From Mesorhizobium sp. PAMC28654 (GTDB lineage: Bacteria > Pseudomonadota > Alphaproteobacteria > Rhizobiales > Rhizobiaceae), in contig NZ_CP085135.1 in the NCBI RefSeq assembly GCF_020616515.1, positions 6,185,001 to 6,249,000 of the forward strand: DNA of 64,000 nt, in the 5' to 3' direction. The position numbers were made by a program, and so were the translations under genes. The notes beneath the pieces were generated by a model that made no database searches, was not told the DNA's origin, and saw nothing but the letters and a program-made list of their open reading frames with translations. Below are positions 42,762-51,274 of the stretch, piece after piece (position 1 is the first letter of the stretch; the number at the start of each line of letters is the position of its first letter).

Positions 42762-43962
42762 ATGAGCCTTCCCTATCGTTGGGTCATCGTCGCCGCCGGC
42801 GCCGTGATGACCTGTGTCGCGCTGGGCGCGATGTTTTCGCTGGCGATCTTCCTCGAGCCAATGGCACTCGACACCAACTGGTCGCGCACCGGCATTTCGA
42901 GTGCCATGACGCTGAATTTCCTGGTGATGGGCGTCGGTGGCTTCGTCTGGGGTGCGATCTACGACCGCCTTGGCGCGCCCCGTCGTCATGATCGGCGCGG
43001 TCATGCTCGGGCTGGCGCTGGTGCTGGCAAGCCGGGCCGGCTCGCTGCTGTCGTTTCAGCTCACCTATGGCGTGCTGGTTGGTCTTGCCGCGAGTTCCTT
43101 CTTCGCGCCGATGATCGCGCTGACCACCGGCTGGTTCGACACCAACCGCGGCCTCGCCGTGTCGCTGGTCTCGGCCGGCATGGGTGTCGCGCCTATGACC
43201 ATCTCGCCCTTCGCGCGCTGGCTGATCTCGGCCTATGACTGGCGCACCGCCATGTTCGACATCGGCGTGATGGCCTGGGTGCTGCTGATACCGGTGATGT
43301 TTCTGGTGCGTCAGCCGCCCAAGCCTGTCACTGACGCCGCCGACCCGGAGCCGGTCGCCGAGGGGGCTGATATGTCGGTGGGGCAGGCGTTGCGCTCGCC
43401 GCAATTCATCATTCTGGGCCTCACCTTTTTTGCCTGCTGCGCCGCGCATTCGGGGCCGATCTTCCACATGGTCAGCTATGCCATGCTGTGCGGGGTGGCG
43501 CCCATGGCGGCTGTTACGATCTATAGCGTCGAGGGCCTGGCGGGGCTGGGAGGCCGGCTGCTCTACGGCGTGCTCGCCGACCGGCTGGGCGTCAAGCCGG
43601 TGCTGGTCGCCGGTCTGGCCATACAGGCCGTGGTCATCGCCGCCTATCTTGGCGTGCGCCAGCTCGAGCATTTCTACATGCTGGCCGTCATCTTCGGCGC
43701 CACCTATGGCGGCGTGATGCCGCTCTACGCGGTGCTGGCGCGCGAGTATTTCGGGCAGCGCATCCTCGGCACGGTGTTTGGCGCGGCGACCATGCTGTCC
43801 AGCCTCGGCATGGCCTTCGGGCCGCTCGCCGGCGGCATGGTGTTCGATGCCTATGCCAGCTATTCTTGGCTGTTCATCGGCTCGGCCATCATCGGGCTGG
43901 GCGCGGCGGGCATTGCGATTGCCTTCCCGCCACTGCCGCGCCGGGAGTTGCAGCCGGCGTAG
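42762..43962 (+). pseudogene. MFS transporter (oxalate/monocarboxylate-like) with a frameshift
   Basis: The ATG at 42762 follows GGGAGA. The first 73 or so codons give two membrane segments. Near 42972-42978 the frame shifts in the run GGCGCGCCCC, and the rest of a typical twelve-segment major facilitator continues to 43962 (RPVVMIGAVMLGLALVLASR, then SLVSAGMGVAPMTISPFARW). Restoring one GC unit gives DRLGARPVVMIG, the usual loop 2-3 signature. It resembles OxlT/monocarboxylate members. A pseudogene, unless the sequence has a 2-base error. Confidence 0.82.
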
Positions 43963-44087
43963 CGCTGCCTGCAAGGCCCGGCACAGGCAGGGCCGTCCGG
44001 CCGCGAACTCCGTGCGCTTCTGGCGCGCGGCTCGCGGGCGATGCAGGGCATACTGGAAACTGGCAAGAAACGAGATAACAGCTAGAC

Positions 44088-44103
44088 TGATCGAATTTGA
44101 TCA
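44088..44103. promoter_or_regulatory. palindromic LacI-type operator 1
   Basis: TGATCGAATTTGATCA overlaps the LacI start region and matches 14 of 16 positions of the operator at 45120-45135. Its position suggests autoregulation. Confidence 0.7.
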
Positions 44104-45122
44104 GAGAGGGCGCCATCTCCAAGCCGACCTTTGCCGACATCGCTCGCCGCGCCGGAGTTGGCACGGCTACGGTCGAACGCGTCCTCAACGGCAGGGGCGG
44201 CGTCAGGCCCGAAACCGTGGAAAAGGTGGTGGCGGCGGCGCGAACGCTCGACTATCCCCGCCGGCTGCCCGACGCGCATCGAGGGATCATCCGGATCGAG
44301 GTCATCCTGGTTCGCCCGGACTCGACCTTCTTCTCCCGTCTCTCCCGCGCCTTCGAGCGCATCGCCGCGACCCTGGACCGGACCATTGCGGTGCACAGGA
44401 CGTTCCTCGACGAGGGAGATGCCCAGGCCGTCGCGCGGCGGATCCGCGAGCCGGGCGCGCGCCGGGGCGGCCTGATCCTCGCGGTTCCAGACCATCCGTC
44501 GATCTGCGCGGCACTTGCCGAAGTCGAGGCCCAGGGCCTTCCCACGGTGCAGATCGTGACCCGGATCGCCGGTTCGAAGGCCGATTATGTCGGCATCGAC
44601 AATTACGCCGCCGGGCGCATGGCGGCGCATCTGATGCGCGGCATGCAGCAGCGGCCGGGCAGCATTGCCGCCTTGTGCCACAGCCAGATCTACCAGGTGC
44701 ACCGCGACCGCATTCGCGGCTTTTCCGACTATCTCGCCGAGCATCCGCGTGAGGACCTCACTTTCACCGAACTGCTGTTTGGCCATGATGACGGACGCCG
44801 AAGCGCTGATCTTCTCGATGAGACGCTGCGGCGGCGGCCCGATCTCGTCGGCTTCTACAATGCCGGCGGCGGCAATGGGTCGCTCAACCAGCTTCTGCGG
44901 CGTCATCCGCGCAGCCGCGACATCTTCTTCGTCGGCCATGAACTGACCGAGCGCAGCACCGCCGCGCTGCGCGAGGGGACAATGGACGTCGTGCTCGACC
45001 AGGCGCCCGAGGCGCAGGCGCGCCGTTCGATCGATCTGGTCCTGGCGCGGCTGGGCTTGCATGACCTGCCCATCGAGAACCCACCGATACGCTTCGTCAC
45101 CTTCACGGCCGAGAATCTCTGA
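44097..45122 (+). CDS. LacI-family transcriptional regulator
   Basis: The 341-residue protein has the LacI helix-turn-helix (KPTFADIARRAGVGTATVER, then VLNGRGGVRPETVEKV) and a sugar-binding core that resembles ribose-binding proteins (FFSRLSRAFERIAATLDRTI, then YVGIDNYAAGRMAAHLMRGM). The only start in frame before the HTH is TTG at 44097, inside operator 1. It sits at the head of a catabolic operon with a matching operator (45120-45135) and should release on binding the pathway's inducer. Confidence 0.88.
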   Translation: MIREGAISKPTFADIARRAGVGTATVERVLNGRGGVRPETVEKVVAAARTLDYPRRLPDAHRGIIRIEVILVRPDSTFFSRLSRAFERIAATLDRTIAVHRTFLDEGDAQAVARRIREPGARRGGLILAVPDHPSICAALAEVEAQGLPTVQIVTRIAGSKADYVGIDNYAAGRMAAHLMRGMQQRPGSIAALCHSQIYQVHRDRIRGFSDYLAEHPREDLTFTELLFGHDDGRRSADLLDETLRRRPDLVGFYNAGGGNGSLNQLLRRHPRSRDIFFVGHELTERSTAALREGTMDVVLDQAPEAQARRSIDLVLARLGLHDLPIENPPIRFVTFTAENL

Positions 45123-45135
45123 TCTGATTTGATCA
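45120..45135. promoter_or_regulatory. palindromic LacI-type operator 2
   Basis: TGATCTGATTTGATCA overlaps the LacI stop codon and lies 62 bases before the PanB-like start. The sequence is nearly the same as operator 1 at 44088-44103, so one regulator likely binds both. Confidence 0.7.
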
Positions 45136-45196
45136 AGGAACAAGCGGCCCTCCACCAGTCGCGGTGCTATGCCGGCCGCGAATGTGGGGACGCGCT

Positions 45197-45988
45197 TTGA
45201 CAAGACGGCTGACCGTATATGACCTGAAGAGCCTGAAGGGCCGCCGCAAATGGCTGCAGCTTCACGTCGACACGCCGGCCGAGGCAGCGGCCGCGGTCGC
45301 TTGCGACATCGCCATCCTGTCCTGCGAACCCGACCACAATCTCGAAGCCATCCGCGCCATGGCGCCCCATGCCTTCGTCTCCGTCGGCATGCCGCACGGC
45401 GCGGTTGCTTCGCCTGACGAGGCGGTGCGGCTCGGCTTCGCCATCATGCGGCGCGGCGCCGACGCTGTTTATTGCTCGCATTCGCCGCGCTTCATCGAGG
45501 CGATGGCGGCCGAAGGCATTCCGGTGACCGGCCATGTCGGCCTGGTGCCGAACCTCGCGACCTGGACGAATTTCCGCGCCATCGGCAAGACCGCCGAGGA
45601 GGCGCTGAGGGTGCTGCGCGCGGTGAAGGATCTGGAGAATGCGGGGGCCGCCTGCGTCGAGGTGGAGGTCGTGCCGGTCCGGCTCGCCGACCACATCACC
45701 AGCGCCACGCCGATGATCACCATGGGCATGGGCTGCGGCTCGGCCTGCGATACGCAATATCTGTTTTCCAGCGACGTGCTTGGCACGCATTCCGGTCATT
45801 ACCCCCGCCATTCCAGGCGCTATGCCGACTTCATCGCGCTGGAAGCCGAACTGCAGTCAAAGCGGATCGCGGCGTTCCGCGCCTTCGCGGGCGAGGTGGC
45901 TGACGGCAGCTATCCCGCAGCGGAGCACCGGGTCGACATGGACGATGCCGCCTTCGATCGCTTGCTGACCCTTTCCCAGTCCCTGTGA
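45197..45988 (+). CDS. PanB-like (ketopantoate hydroxymethyltransferase family) enzyme
   Basis: The 263-residue protein keeps PanB features: GHVGLVPN, CVEVEVVPVRLADHIT with the position of the catalytic Glu, PMITMGMGCGSACDTQYLFS and HPRHSRRYADF-like HYPRHSRRYADF. The N-terminal metal-site region (GDSLG-type in true PanB) is replaced by ILSCEPDHNLEAI, so it is a paralogue with changed chemistry. PanB adds a hydroxymethyl group from methylene-THF; here it may handle a C1 unit or do aldol chemistry in the neighbouring pathway. Start is uncertain: TTG 45197 (GGGGA upstream) or ATG 45182. Confidence 0.75.
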   Translation: MTRRLTVYDLKSLKGRRKWLQLHVDTPAEAAAAVACDIAILSCEPDHNLEAIRAMAPHAFVSVGMPHGAVASPDEAVRLGFAIMRRGADAVYCSHSPRFIEAMAAEGIPVTGHVGLVPNLATWTNFRAIGKTAEEALRVLRAVKDLENAGAACVEVEVVPVRLADHITSATPMITMGMGCGSACDTQYLFSSDVLGTHSGHYPRHSRRYADFIALEAELQSKRIAAFRAFAGEVADGSYPAAEHRVDMDDAAFDRLLTLSQSL

Positions 45989-45995
45989 GGCCGCG

Positions 45996-47000
45996 ATGGA
46001 CGACCTGAAATATGGCAAGCGCAACAAGCGCGGCGACTGGGCTCCCAATGAGCCGGCGGAAACCGCGCCGCTGTTTGCCTGGCCGCCCCAGCCGCTCAAA
46101 GTCCTGAAGTGGCTGCCGCACTACTTCCTGCCCTACAATTTGCTGTTCGCTGTTTCGGCGGTTGTCTGGTGGCACTTCGTGCTGCCCGATGTCGAGGTGA
46201 TGAAGACGCTGGCCTGGGGCTGGATCCTCAAGCTCTTCCTTGTCAACTGTGCCGCGCTTCTCCTGTTCTTCGGCGCTTTCGAACTGCGGCTCTACATCCT
46301 GCGGTCACAGGGCAATCGCTTCAAATACAACGGTAAATGGCCGTCGGAGCAGAAGAGCAAGGCCTTCTTCTTCGAGAGCCAGAACATCGACAACATGCTG
46401 CGCACCTTCGGCACAGGCATGCCGATCTGGACCGCGATCCAGGTCGCCATCCTCCATGCCTACGCCAATGGCTATGTGCCGTGGCTCGGCTTTGCCGAGC
46501 ACCCCCTGTACCTGTTTTGCCTGGCGCTGGTGGTGCCGATCATCCACGAAACCCATTTCTTCCTGCTGCACAGGGCGATCCACTGGCCGCCGCTCTACAG
46601 ATGGGTGCATTCGGTCCACCACAATTCGGTGAACCCGTCGCCCTGGTCGTCGCTGGCGATGCACCCCGTGGAGCAACTCGGTTATCTTGGTGTCGCGCTG
46701 TGGCATCTGGTCATCCCGTCGAACCCGATCCTGGCGCTTTACCAGCTCCACCTTGCGGGCTTCGGCGCCATTCCCGGCCATGTCGGCTTCGACAAGGTCG
46801 AGGTCGGCGACAATGCCGCCGTCGATAGCCACGCCTACATCCACTACCTCCACCACAAATATTTCGAGGTGAACTACGGCGACGGCCTGATCCCGTTCGA
46901 CAAGTGGCTGGGCACTTTCCACGACGGCGGCAAGGAAGGCGAGGAGCGCATGCAGGCCCGCTACGAAAAGAAGAAGGCGCGCGCCAACGCAGCCAGGTGA
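45996..47000 (+). CDS. sterol desaturase / fatty acid hydroxylase-superfamily membrane di-iron enzyme
   Basis: The 334-residue protein has four to five membrane segments and the histidine clusters that bind two irons: HETHFFLLHRAIHW, HSVHHNSVNPSPW and YLHHKYFEVNYGDG. It hydroxylates or desaturates, or opens an ether, using O2 and electrons from a ferredoxin. The Rieske ferredoxin gene downstream is the likely donor. It begins seven bases after the PanB-like gene. The role compares with MocD in rhizopine catabolism, but by context rather than by sequence that I can align here. Confidence 0.88.
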   Translation: MDDLKYGKRNKRGDWAPNEPAETAPLFAWPPQPLKVLKWLPHYFLPYNLLFAVSAVVWWHFVLPDVEVMKTLAWGWILKLFLVNCAALLLFFGAFELRLYILRSQGNRFKYNGKWPSEQKSKAFFFESQNIDNMLRTFGTGMPIWTAIQVAILHAYANGYVPWLGFAEHPLYLFCLALVVPIIHETHFFLLHRAIHWPPLYRWVHSVHHNSVNPSPWSSLAMHPVEQLGYLGVALWHLVIPSNPILALYQLHLAGFGAIPGHVGFDKVEVGDNAAVDSHAYIHYLHHKYFEVNYGDGLIPFDKWLGTFHDGGKEGEERMQARYEKKKARANAAR

Positions 47001-47092
47001 ACGCGTTCACGCGCCAATCCATCAAGCATCCCGCAAGGGCCGGTATTCCAGAAAAAGGGGTGAGCCGGCACTCCGTTCCAGGGAGGAAATCC

Positions 47093-48034
47093 ATGAAGAG
47101 ACTTCTGTTCTCGGCGGCGTTGGCGACCATGATGTCGACTGGCGCCATGGCCCAGAAGATCGGCGTCAGCATCGTCAACTTCGACAACAATTTCCAGACG
47201 CTGCTGATGCACGGCATGCAGGACCGGGCCAAGGAAAAGGGCGTCGGCATCCAGGTCGAGGATGCGCAGAACGACGTTGCCAAGCAGCTTGACCAGGTGA
47301 AGAATTTCATCGCCAGTGGCGTCGACGCCATCGTCGTCACGCTGGTCGACACGAATGCGTCCAGGACGCTGAGCGAGGAGGCCGCGAAGGCCGGCATCCC
47401 GCTGGTCTTCGTCAATCTCGAGCCCAACGACATGAAGAACCTTCCGGCAAAACAGGTTTATGTCGGATCGAACGAGGTCGAGTCCGGAACGCTCGCGGCC
47501 TTCGAAGTGTGCAAGATGCTGCGCGCCAAGGGCAAGTCGGCTGGCGCCAAGGCCTACATCGTCATGGGCAGCCTGGTCCATCAGGCGGCGCTGCAGCGGA
47601 CGAAGGACGTCGAGCAGGTGTTCGGCACCGATATGTGCAACTTCATCAAGGTCGTCGACAAGCAGTCGTCCGAATGGTCGCGCGACAACGCACAGAACCT
47701 GATGACCAACTGGCTGACGGCCGGGCCGGCGCCCGATGCGGTGCTCGCCAACAATGACGAATCGGCCATCGGCGCGATCCTGGCGCTCAAGGCCAACGGC
47801 GTCGACATGAAGAATGTCGTCGTCGGCGGCGTCGACGCCACGCCGGATGGCTTGCAGGCGATGAAGGCGGGCGACCTCGCGGTGACGGTGTTCCAGAACG
47901 CCAAGGCGCAAGGCGGCGGTGGCGTCGACGCGGCAATCGCGCTCGCCAAGGGCGAGAAGGTCGACCGTGTCGTCTATGTGCCGTTCGAGTTGGTCACGCC
48001 CGCCAACATGGACGCGTATCTGAACAAGAACTGA
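47093..48034 (+). CDS. periplasmic sugar-binding protein (RbsB/MocB-like)
   Basis: The 313-residue protein has a signal peptide (LLFSAALATMMSTGAMAQ) and a type I binding fold: IGVSIVNFDNNFQTLLMHGM, FIASGVDAIVVTLVDTNA, and the C-lobe NDESAIGAILALKANGVDMK. It follows GGGAGGA. No ABC ATPase or permease lies in this cluster, so it must work with a distant transporter. Homologues include inositol- and rhizopine-binding proteins. Confidence 0.87.
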   Translation: MKRLLFSAALATMMSTGAMAQKIGVSIVNFDNNFQTLLMHGMQDRAKEKGVGIQVEDAQNDVAKQLDQVKNFIASGVDAIVVTLVDTNASRTLSEEAAKAGIPLVFVNLEPNDMKNLPAKQVYVGSNEVESGTLAAFEVCKMLRAKGKSAGAKAYIVMGSLVHQAALQRTKDVEQVFGTDMCNFIKVVDKQSSEWSRDNAQNLMTNWLTAGPAPDAVLANNDESAIGAILALKANGVDMKNVVVGGVDATPDGLQAMKAGDLAVTVFQNAKAQGGGGVDAAIALAKGEKVDRVVYVPFELVTPANMDAYLNKN

Positions 48035-48116
48035 TCCCAGGACCGAGTCCTCCGGGGTGGTCGTCATGGCCGTCCCGGAACCGGAATTGACGGGCCAGAA
48101 TTGATGGGGGAGAAAA

Positions 48117-48434
48117 ATGTCCAGCTGGATCAGGGCTTGCAGCCTAGACGACATCGAACAGGAGGGCGCCTTGCGTTTCGATCAGGGCGGCAAGACCTAC
48201 GCGGTCTTCCGCTCACCGGACGACGAGGTGTTCTGCACCGACGGCCTGTGCACGCACGAAGCCGTCCATCTCGCCGACGGGCTGGTCATGGATTACGAAA
48301 TCGAATGCCCCAAGCATGCCGGTGCGTTCGACTACCGCACCGGCGAAGCCAGGCGCCTGCCGCCTTGCATCAACCTCGGCACCTATCCGGCAAAAGTGGA
48401 AGCCGGCGCCGTGATGATCAGCTTGCCGGATTGA
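48117..48434 (+). CDS. MocE-family Rieske-type [2Fe-2S] ferredoxin
   Basis: The 105-residue protein has both Rieske halves: DGLCTHEAVHLADG (Cys-x-His) and IECPKHAGAFDYRTG (Cys-x2-His). The overall pattern fits MocE, the ferredoxin of rhizopine (3-O-methyl-scyllo-inosamine) catabolism. It would pass electrons to the membrane di-iron hydroxylase encoded at 45996-47000. No ferredoxin reductase gene (MocF counterpart) follows in the window. Confidence 0.88.
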   Translation: MSSWIRACSLDDIEQEGALRFDQGGKTYAVFRSPDDEVFCTDGLCTHEAVHLADGLVMDYEIECPKHAGAFDYRTGEARRLPPCINLGTYPAKVEAGAVMISLPD

Positions 48435-48540
48435 GAAGACCGGCCGCCGACGACAGGCTGTTCGCGGAAGAAAGTTCGGGTTGACCGCCCCCGCGCGCGA
48501 GGCGACTATCCTGCGAGAGCCGACTGCAGGAGGAAATGCG

Positions 48541-48846
48541 ATGGACGAGCCCGAACGGTGGCGCCACATGTCGACGGCGCCGAGGGATGGCAGCCGGATT
48601 CTTGTCACGGTCCGGCCGTCCGAGCAGGGGCCCGCCGAAGTCGACCTTGCCTACTGGTCGCGCGCCGACCAGTTTGCCAGCGAGGGATGGCGGGCGTCCG
48701 ACTCGTCGCCGGGACGGGTGATCGAATACGCGGACCCGGAGTTGAAGTGCTGGATGCCGCTTCCGTCCGCCAATATCAGCAGGGGTTCGCTGCCCTCTCC
48801 ATGGCAGGGGGAGGACAGCCAGCAGCTGGACGGTTCGGGGATTTAG
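48541..48846 (+). CDS. small hypothetical protein (101 aa)
   Basis: A GGAGG site precedes MDEPERWRHMSTAPRDGSRI, a start found in short proteins that carry the AP-x-DG motif of DUF551-like domains. The rest has W-rich strands (LAYWSRADQFASEGWRAS). The final 20 residues look like read-through into repeat-like DNA and may not be native. Function unknown. Confidence 0.5.
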   Translation: MDEPERWRHMSTAPRDGSRILVTVRPSEQGPAEVDLAYWSRADQFASEGWRASDSSPGRVIEYADPELKCWMPLPSANISRGSLPSPWQGEDSQQLDGSGI

Positions 48847-49049
48847 CTCGTATTTTCACGCTCCGGGTGCGGCGCCGCCGTACCCTTCAGACGGCGGTCC
48901 CGCGATGCCCGTGACTTGCACGTCCGTTGCTGATGCATGAGCGATCTCTAATTGACAGCCCGGTGGAAACGGCGCTCACTGGCCGCGCAGGTTGATCGCG
49001 CCATCAGGCCGAGGAATTCGACCGTCGGCGCCACCTTTAGGAGGACGCT

Positions 49050-49322
49050 ATGCCAACAGTCATCGGCCACCACAACATCACCAAGGACGCCAAGCACTGG
49101 CTCAATTCACCCAAGCGCGCGGAGCTGTTCGGGGCACTCGGGGTGACCAACATCCGCACATTTGTCGATCCGCAGAACCCGACCCGGGTGGCCCTGATGA
49201 TGGACGTTCCGGATATGGATGCGCTGGCGGCGGCCATGACCAGCCAGAAAGCCGCGGATGCCATGGCGCATGATGGCGTCGTGCCGGAATCGCTTGTGAT
49301 CCTGGTCGAATCGAAAAAATAG
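49050..49322 (+). CDS. small dimeric alpha/beta-barrel-type protein (90 aa)
   Basis: The ATG follows AGGAGG. The protein (HHNITKDAKHWLNSPKRAEL, then RTFVDPQNPTRVALMMDVPD, then MDALAAAMTSQKAADAM) fits the ferredoxin-like fold of antibiotic-monooxygenase or DUF3764-like proteins that form dimers. No catalytic site can be assigned. It stands alone. Confidence 0.6.
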   Translation: MPTVIGHHNITKDAKHWLNSPKRAELFGALGVTNIRTFVDPQNPTRVALMMDVPDMDALAAAMTSQKAADAMAHDGVVPESLVILVESKK

Positions 49323-49395
49323 CCCGGCCGGGACTGGCAGCCTGGAGAGGCCAGAGCCTCCATCCCGATGGAATCGGGATGGAGCTGTTCGCTGT

Positions 49396-50226
49396 TCAAA
49401 ACAGAAACGCAGCCGTCGCCGGATCCGGGCCCGTGCGGCCGTCGCGTGAATCCATGCCGCGAATGGTCGACATGTCGGCTGCCGTCAGTTCGAAATCGGA
49501 GACATCGAGATTGGCGGCGATGCGGTCTTGGTGGACGGACTTCGGAATGACGATCAGCCCTTCCTGAAGATGCCAGCGGATGATGGTCTGCGCGACGGAC
49601 TTGCCGTATTTCTTCGCGATGGCTGCGATGGCCGCATCGGTCAGCAGCCGGCCCGAGCCCAGCGGGCTCCAGCTTTCGGTGTGGATGTCATGCTTGGCAT
49701 GAAAATCCCGGAGGTCGCGCTGCTGAAGCCGAGGATGCAGCTCGATCTGGTTGACCACCGGTGTCTCGCCGGTCTCGCCGATGATCCGCTCCAGATGGTC
49801 GCGGTTGAAGTTGGATACGCCGATCGACTTGATGCGGCCGTCCTTCTTCAGTTCGATGAGCGTCTTCCATGCCTCGACATATCGGTCCTGGCTGGGCACC
49901 GGCCAGTGGATCAGGAACAGGTCGATCTGGTCGATGCCGAGCTTGGACATCGTGTCGTCGAAAGCCTTGAGGGCGGCGTCGCGCTTATGGGCGCCGTTGC
50001 GCAGTTTCGAGGTGATGAACAGGTCGCCGCGCGGCACGCCGGCGGAGCGGATCGCTTCGCCGACACCTTCCTCGTTGTTGTAGCCTTCGGCGGTGTCGAT
50101 CAGCCGGTAGCCGGCCTCGATGCCCCAGCCCACGACCTTCGCCGTCACGTTGGGGTCGACCTGCCACACGCCAAGGCCGATCTGGGGGATGATGGCGCCG
50201 TCGTTCAATTCTATCTGCAAGGGCAT
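49396..50226 (-). CDS. aldo/keto reductase
   Basis: The 276-residue protein has the AKR motifs: IPQIGLGVWQVD, YRLIDTAEGYNNEEGVGEAI with Asp and Tyr of the catalytic tetrad, the Lys in FITSKLRN, the His in LFLIHWPVP, and IPKSVHQDRIAANLDVSDF for NADPH binding. It reduces aldehydes or ketones with NADPH. The start MPLQIELND is preceded by AAGGA. It belongs to the AKR5-like bacterial group. Confidence 0.9.
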   Translation of the reverse strand: MPLQIELNDGAIIPQIGLGVWQVDPNVTAKVVGWGIEAGYRLIDTAEGYNNEEGVGEAIRSAGVPRGDLFITSKLRNGAHKRDAALKAFDDTMSKLGIDQIDLFLIHWPVPSQDRYVEAWKTLIELKKDGRIKSIGVSNFNRDHLERIIGETGETPVVNQIELHPRLQQRDLRDFHAKHDIHTESWSPLGSGRLLTDAAIAAIAKKYGKSVAQTIIRWHLQEGLIVIPKSVHQDRIAANLDVSDFELTAADMSTIRGMDSRDGRTGPDPATAAFLF

Positions 50227-50375
50227 GTGCACGTCCTTCTGAAATATGGGGGCGGGAGGTCCCCCCAGTGCACAGCCTATCTAGGCACGACATCGGGCAA
50301 CGGCCAGTCGCGGCGGACAAATTGCCCGATGCGAGTGCGTGTCACGGATGTTGCCGCTTCATCCTCAGCCGCCGC

Positions 50376-50427
50376 GCTGCCCCTCATGTGCCTGCCGGCA
50401 TCTTCTCCCTGTGAACGGGGAGAAGGA
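50376..50427 (-). repeat. palindromic repeat, inverted unit 1
   Basis: Contains TCTCCCTGTGAACGGGGAGA, a 6-7 bp hairpin, and CTGCCGGCA. The reverse complement resembles the unit at 50494-50546. Confidence 0.65.
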
Positions 50428-50493
50428 ACGCTCGCGCGGATGATTTCGCCAACTACAAACGTTGCGGAATATGGAGCCAAGGTCGCGGCCAGC

Positions 50494-50546
50494 CCCCTTC
50501 TCCCCGTCACTATACGGGGAGCCCGGCAGGGCGATGAGGGGCGGCG
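50494..50546 (+). repeat. palindromic repeat, unit 2
   Basis: Contains TCCCCGTCACTATACGGGGA, a perfect 7-bp hairpin, followed by CCGGCAGG and GATGAGGGGCGGCG, the same order as unit 1 read from the other strand. Confidence 0.65.
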
Positions 50547-50602
50547 CCGACCTTCGCAATTCAAGGCATGCCGTGAGACAAGTGGCGCTCCTCGCCGGCG
50601 CC

Positions 50603-51232
50603 TCATCTCGGCCGCCGCACCGCGCGGACCACACCCGCCTTCCCGCTGCCGCAAAAGAGGCGGTCGCCGCCGTCAGATTCGAGTCCGGAAACGCCCATGC
50701 CCACGGGCATGTCGAGCTTCTCCAGCACCTTGCCTGTTTGTGGGTCGACACGGCGCAAATCGCTCTCATCGCCTTCCCAGGTGGCGTGCCACAGCTCGCC
50801 GTCAACCCAGGTCACGCCGGTGACGAAGCGGTTGGATTCGATGGTGCGCAGGACTGCCCCTGTTTCGGGGTCGATCTGGTGGATCTTGCGCGCGCGGTGC
50901 TGCCCCATCCAGAGCGTGCCTTCGGCCCAGGTCAACCCGGAGCCGCCGCCGCCGGGTGCGGGAATGGTTGACAGCACCTGGCCGTTGTCGGGATCGATCT
51001 TCTGGATGCGATCCCCCGCAAGCTGGAATAGATGCTGGCCGTCATAGGCGGTGCCGGCATGCGCGGCGACATCGATGGAGCGCAGCATCTTTCCGCTCTC
51101 GGGGTCGAAGGCGTTCAGCCTGTCGCCCGAGGCGAACCACACGTTCTCCCCGTCGAAGCTGACCCCGGCAACACTATCCACGCCCGGAAAGGGTCCGTAT
51201 TCGCGCAGGATTTCGGCCGCTGAATGTTTCAT
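50603..51232 (-). CDS. beta-propeller protein (glutamine cyclotransferase / SMP-30-like)
   Basis: The 209-residue protein is built of propeller repeats of the form D-P-E/D-x-G-x-V/M-L-x-x-I (INAFDPESGKMLRSID-type, KIDPDNGQVLSTIPAPG, QIDPETGAVLRTIESN, RVDPQTGKVLEKLD), four blades in sight. No signal peptide. It may be a lactonase or a ligand-binding protein; catalytic metal ligands are not evident. GAGGAC precedes the ATG at 51232. Confidence 0.7.
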   Translation of the reverse strand: MKHSAAEILREYGPFPGVDSVAGVSFDGENVWFASGDRLNAFDPESGKMLRSIDVAAHAGTAYDGQHLFQLAGDRIQKIDPDNGQVLSTIPAPGGGGSGLTWAEGTLWMGQHRARKIHQIDPETGAVLRTIESNRFVTGVTWVDGELWHATWEGDESDLRRVDPQTGKVLEKLDMPVGMGVSGLESDGGDRLFCGSGKAGVVRAVRRPR

Positions 51233-51274
51233 GTCTTTGTCCTCGCCAGGATTTCCATCATACCCGAACATGCT

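Larger units (their letters stand above)
50233..50602. other. 370-base gap with an inverted pair of palindromic repeats
   Basis: No gene is present. Two related palindromic units, at 50376-50427 and 50494-50546, face opposite directions and together could fold into one large hairpin. Confidence 0.6.
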
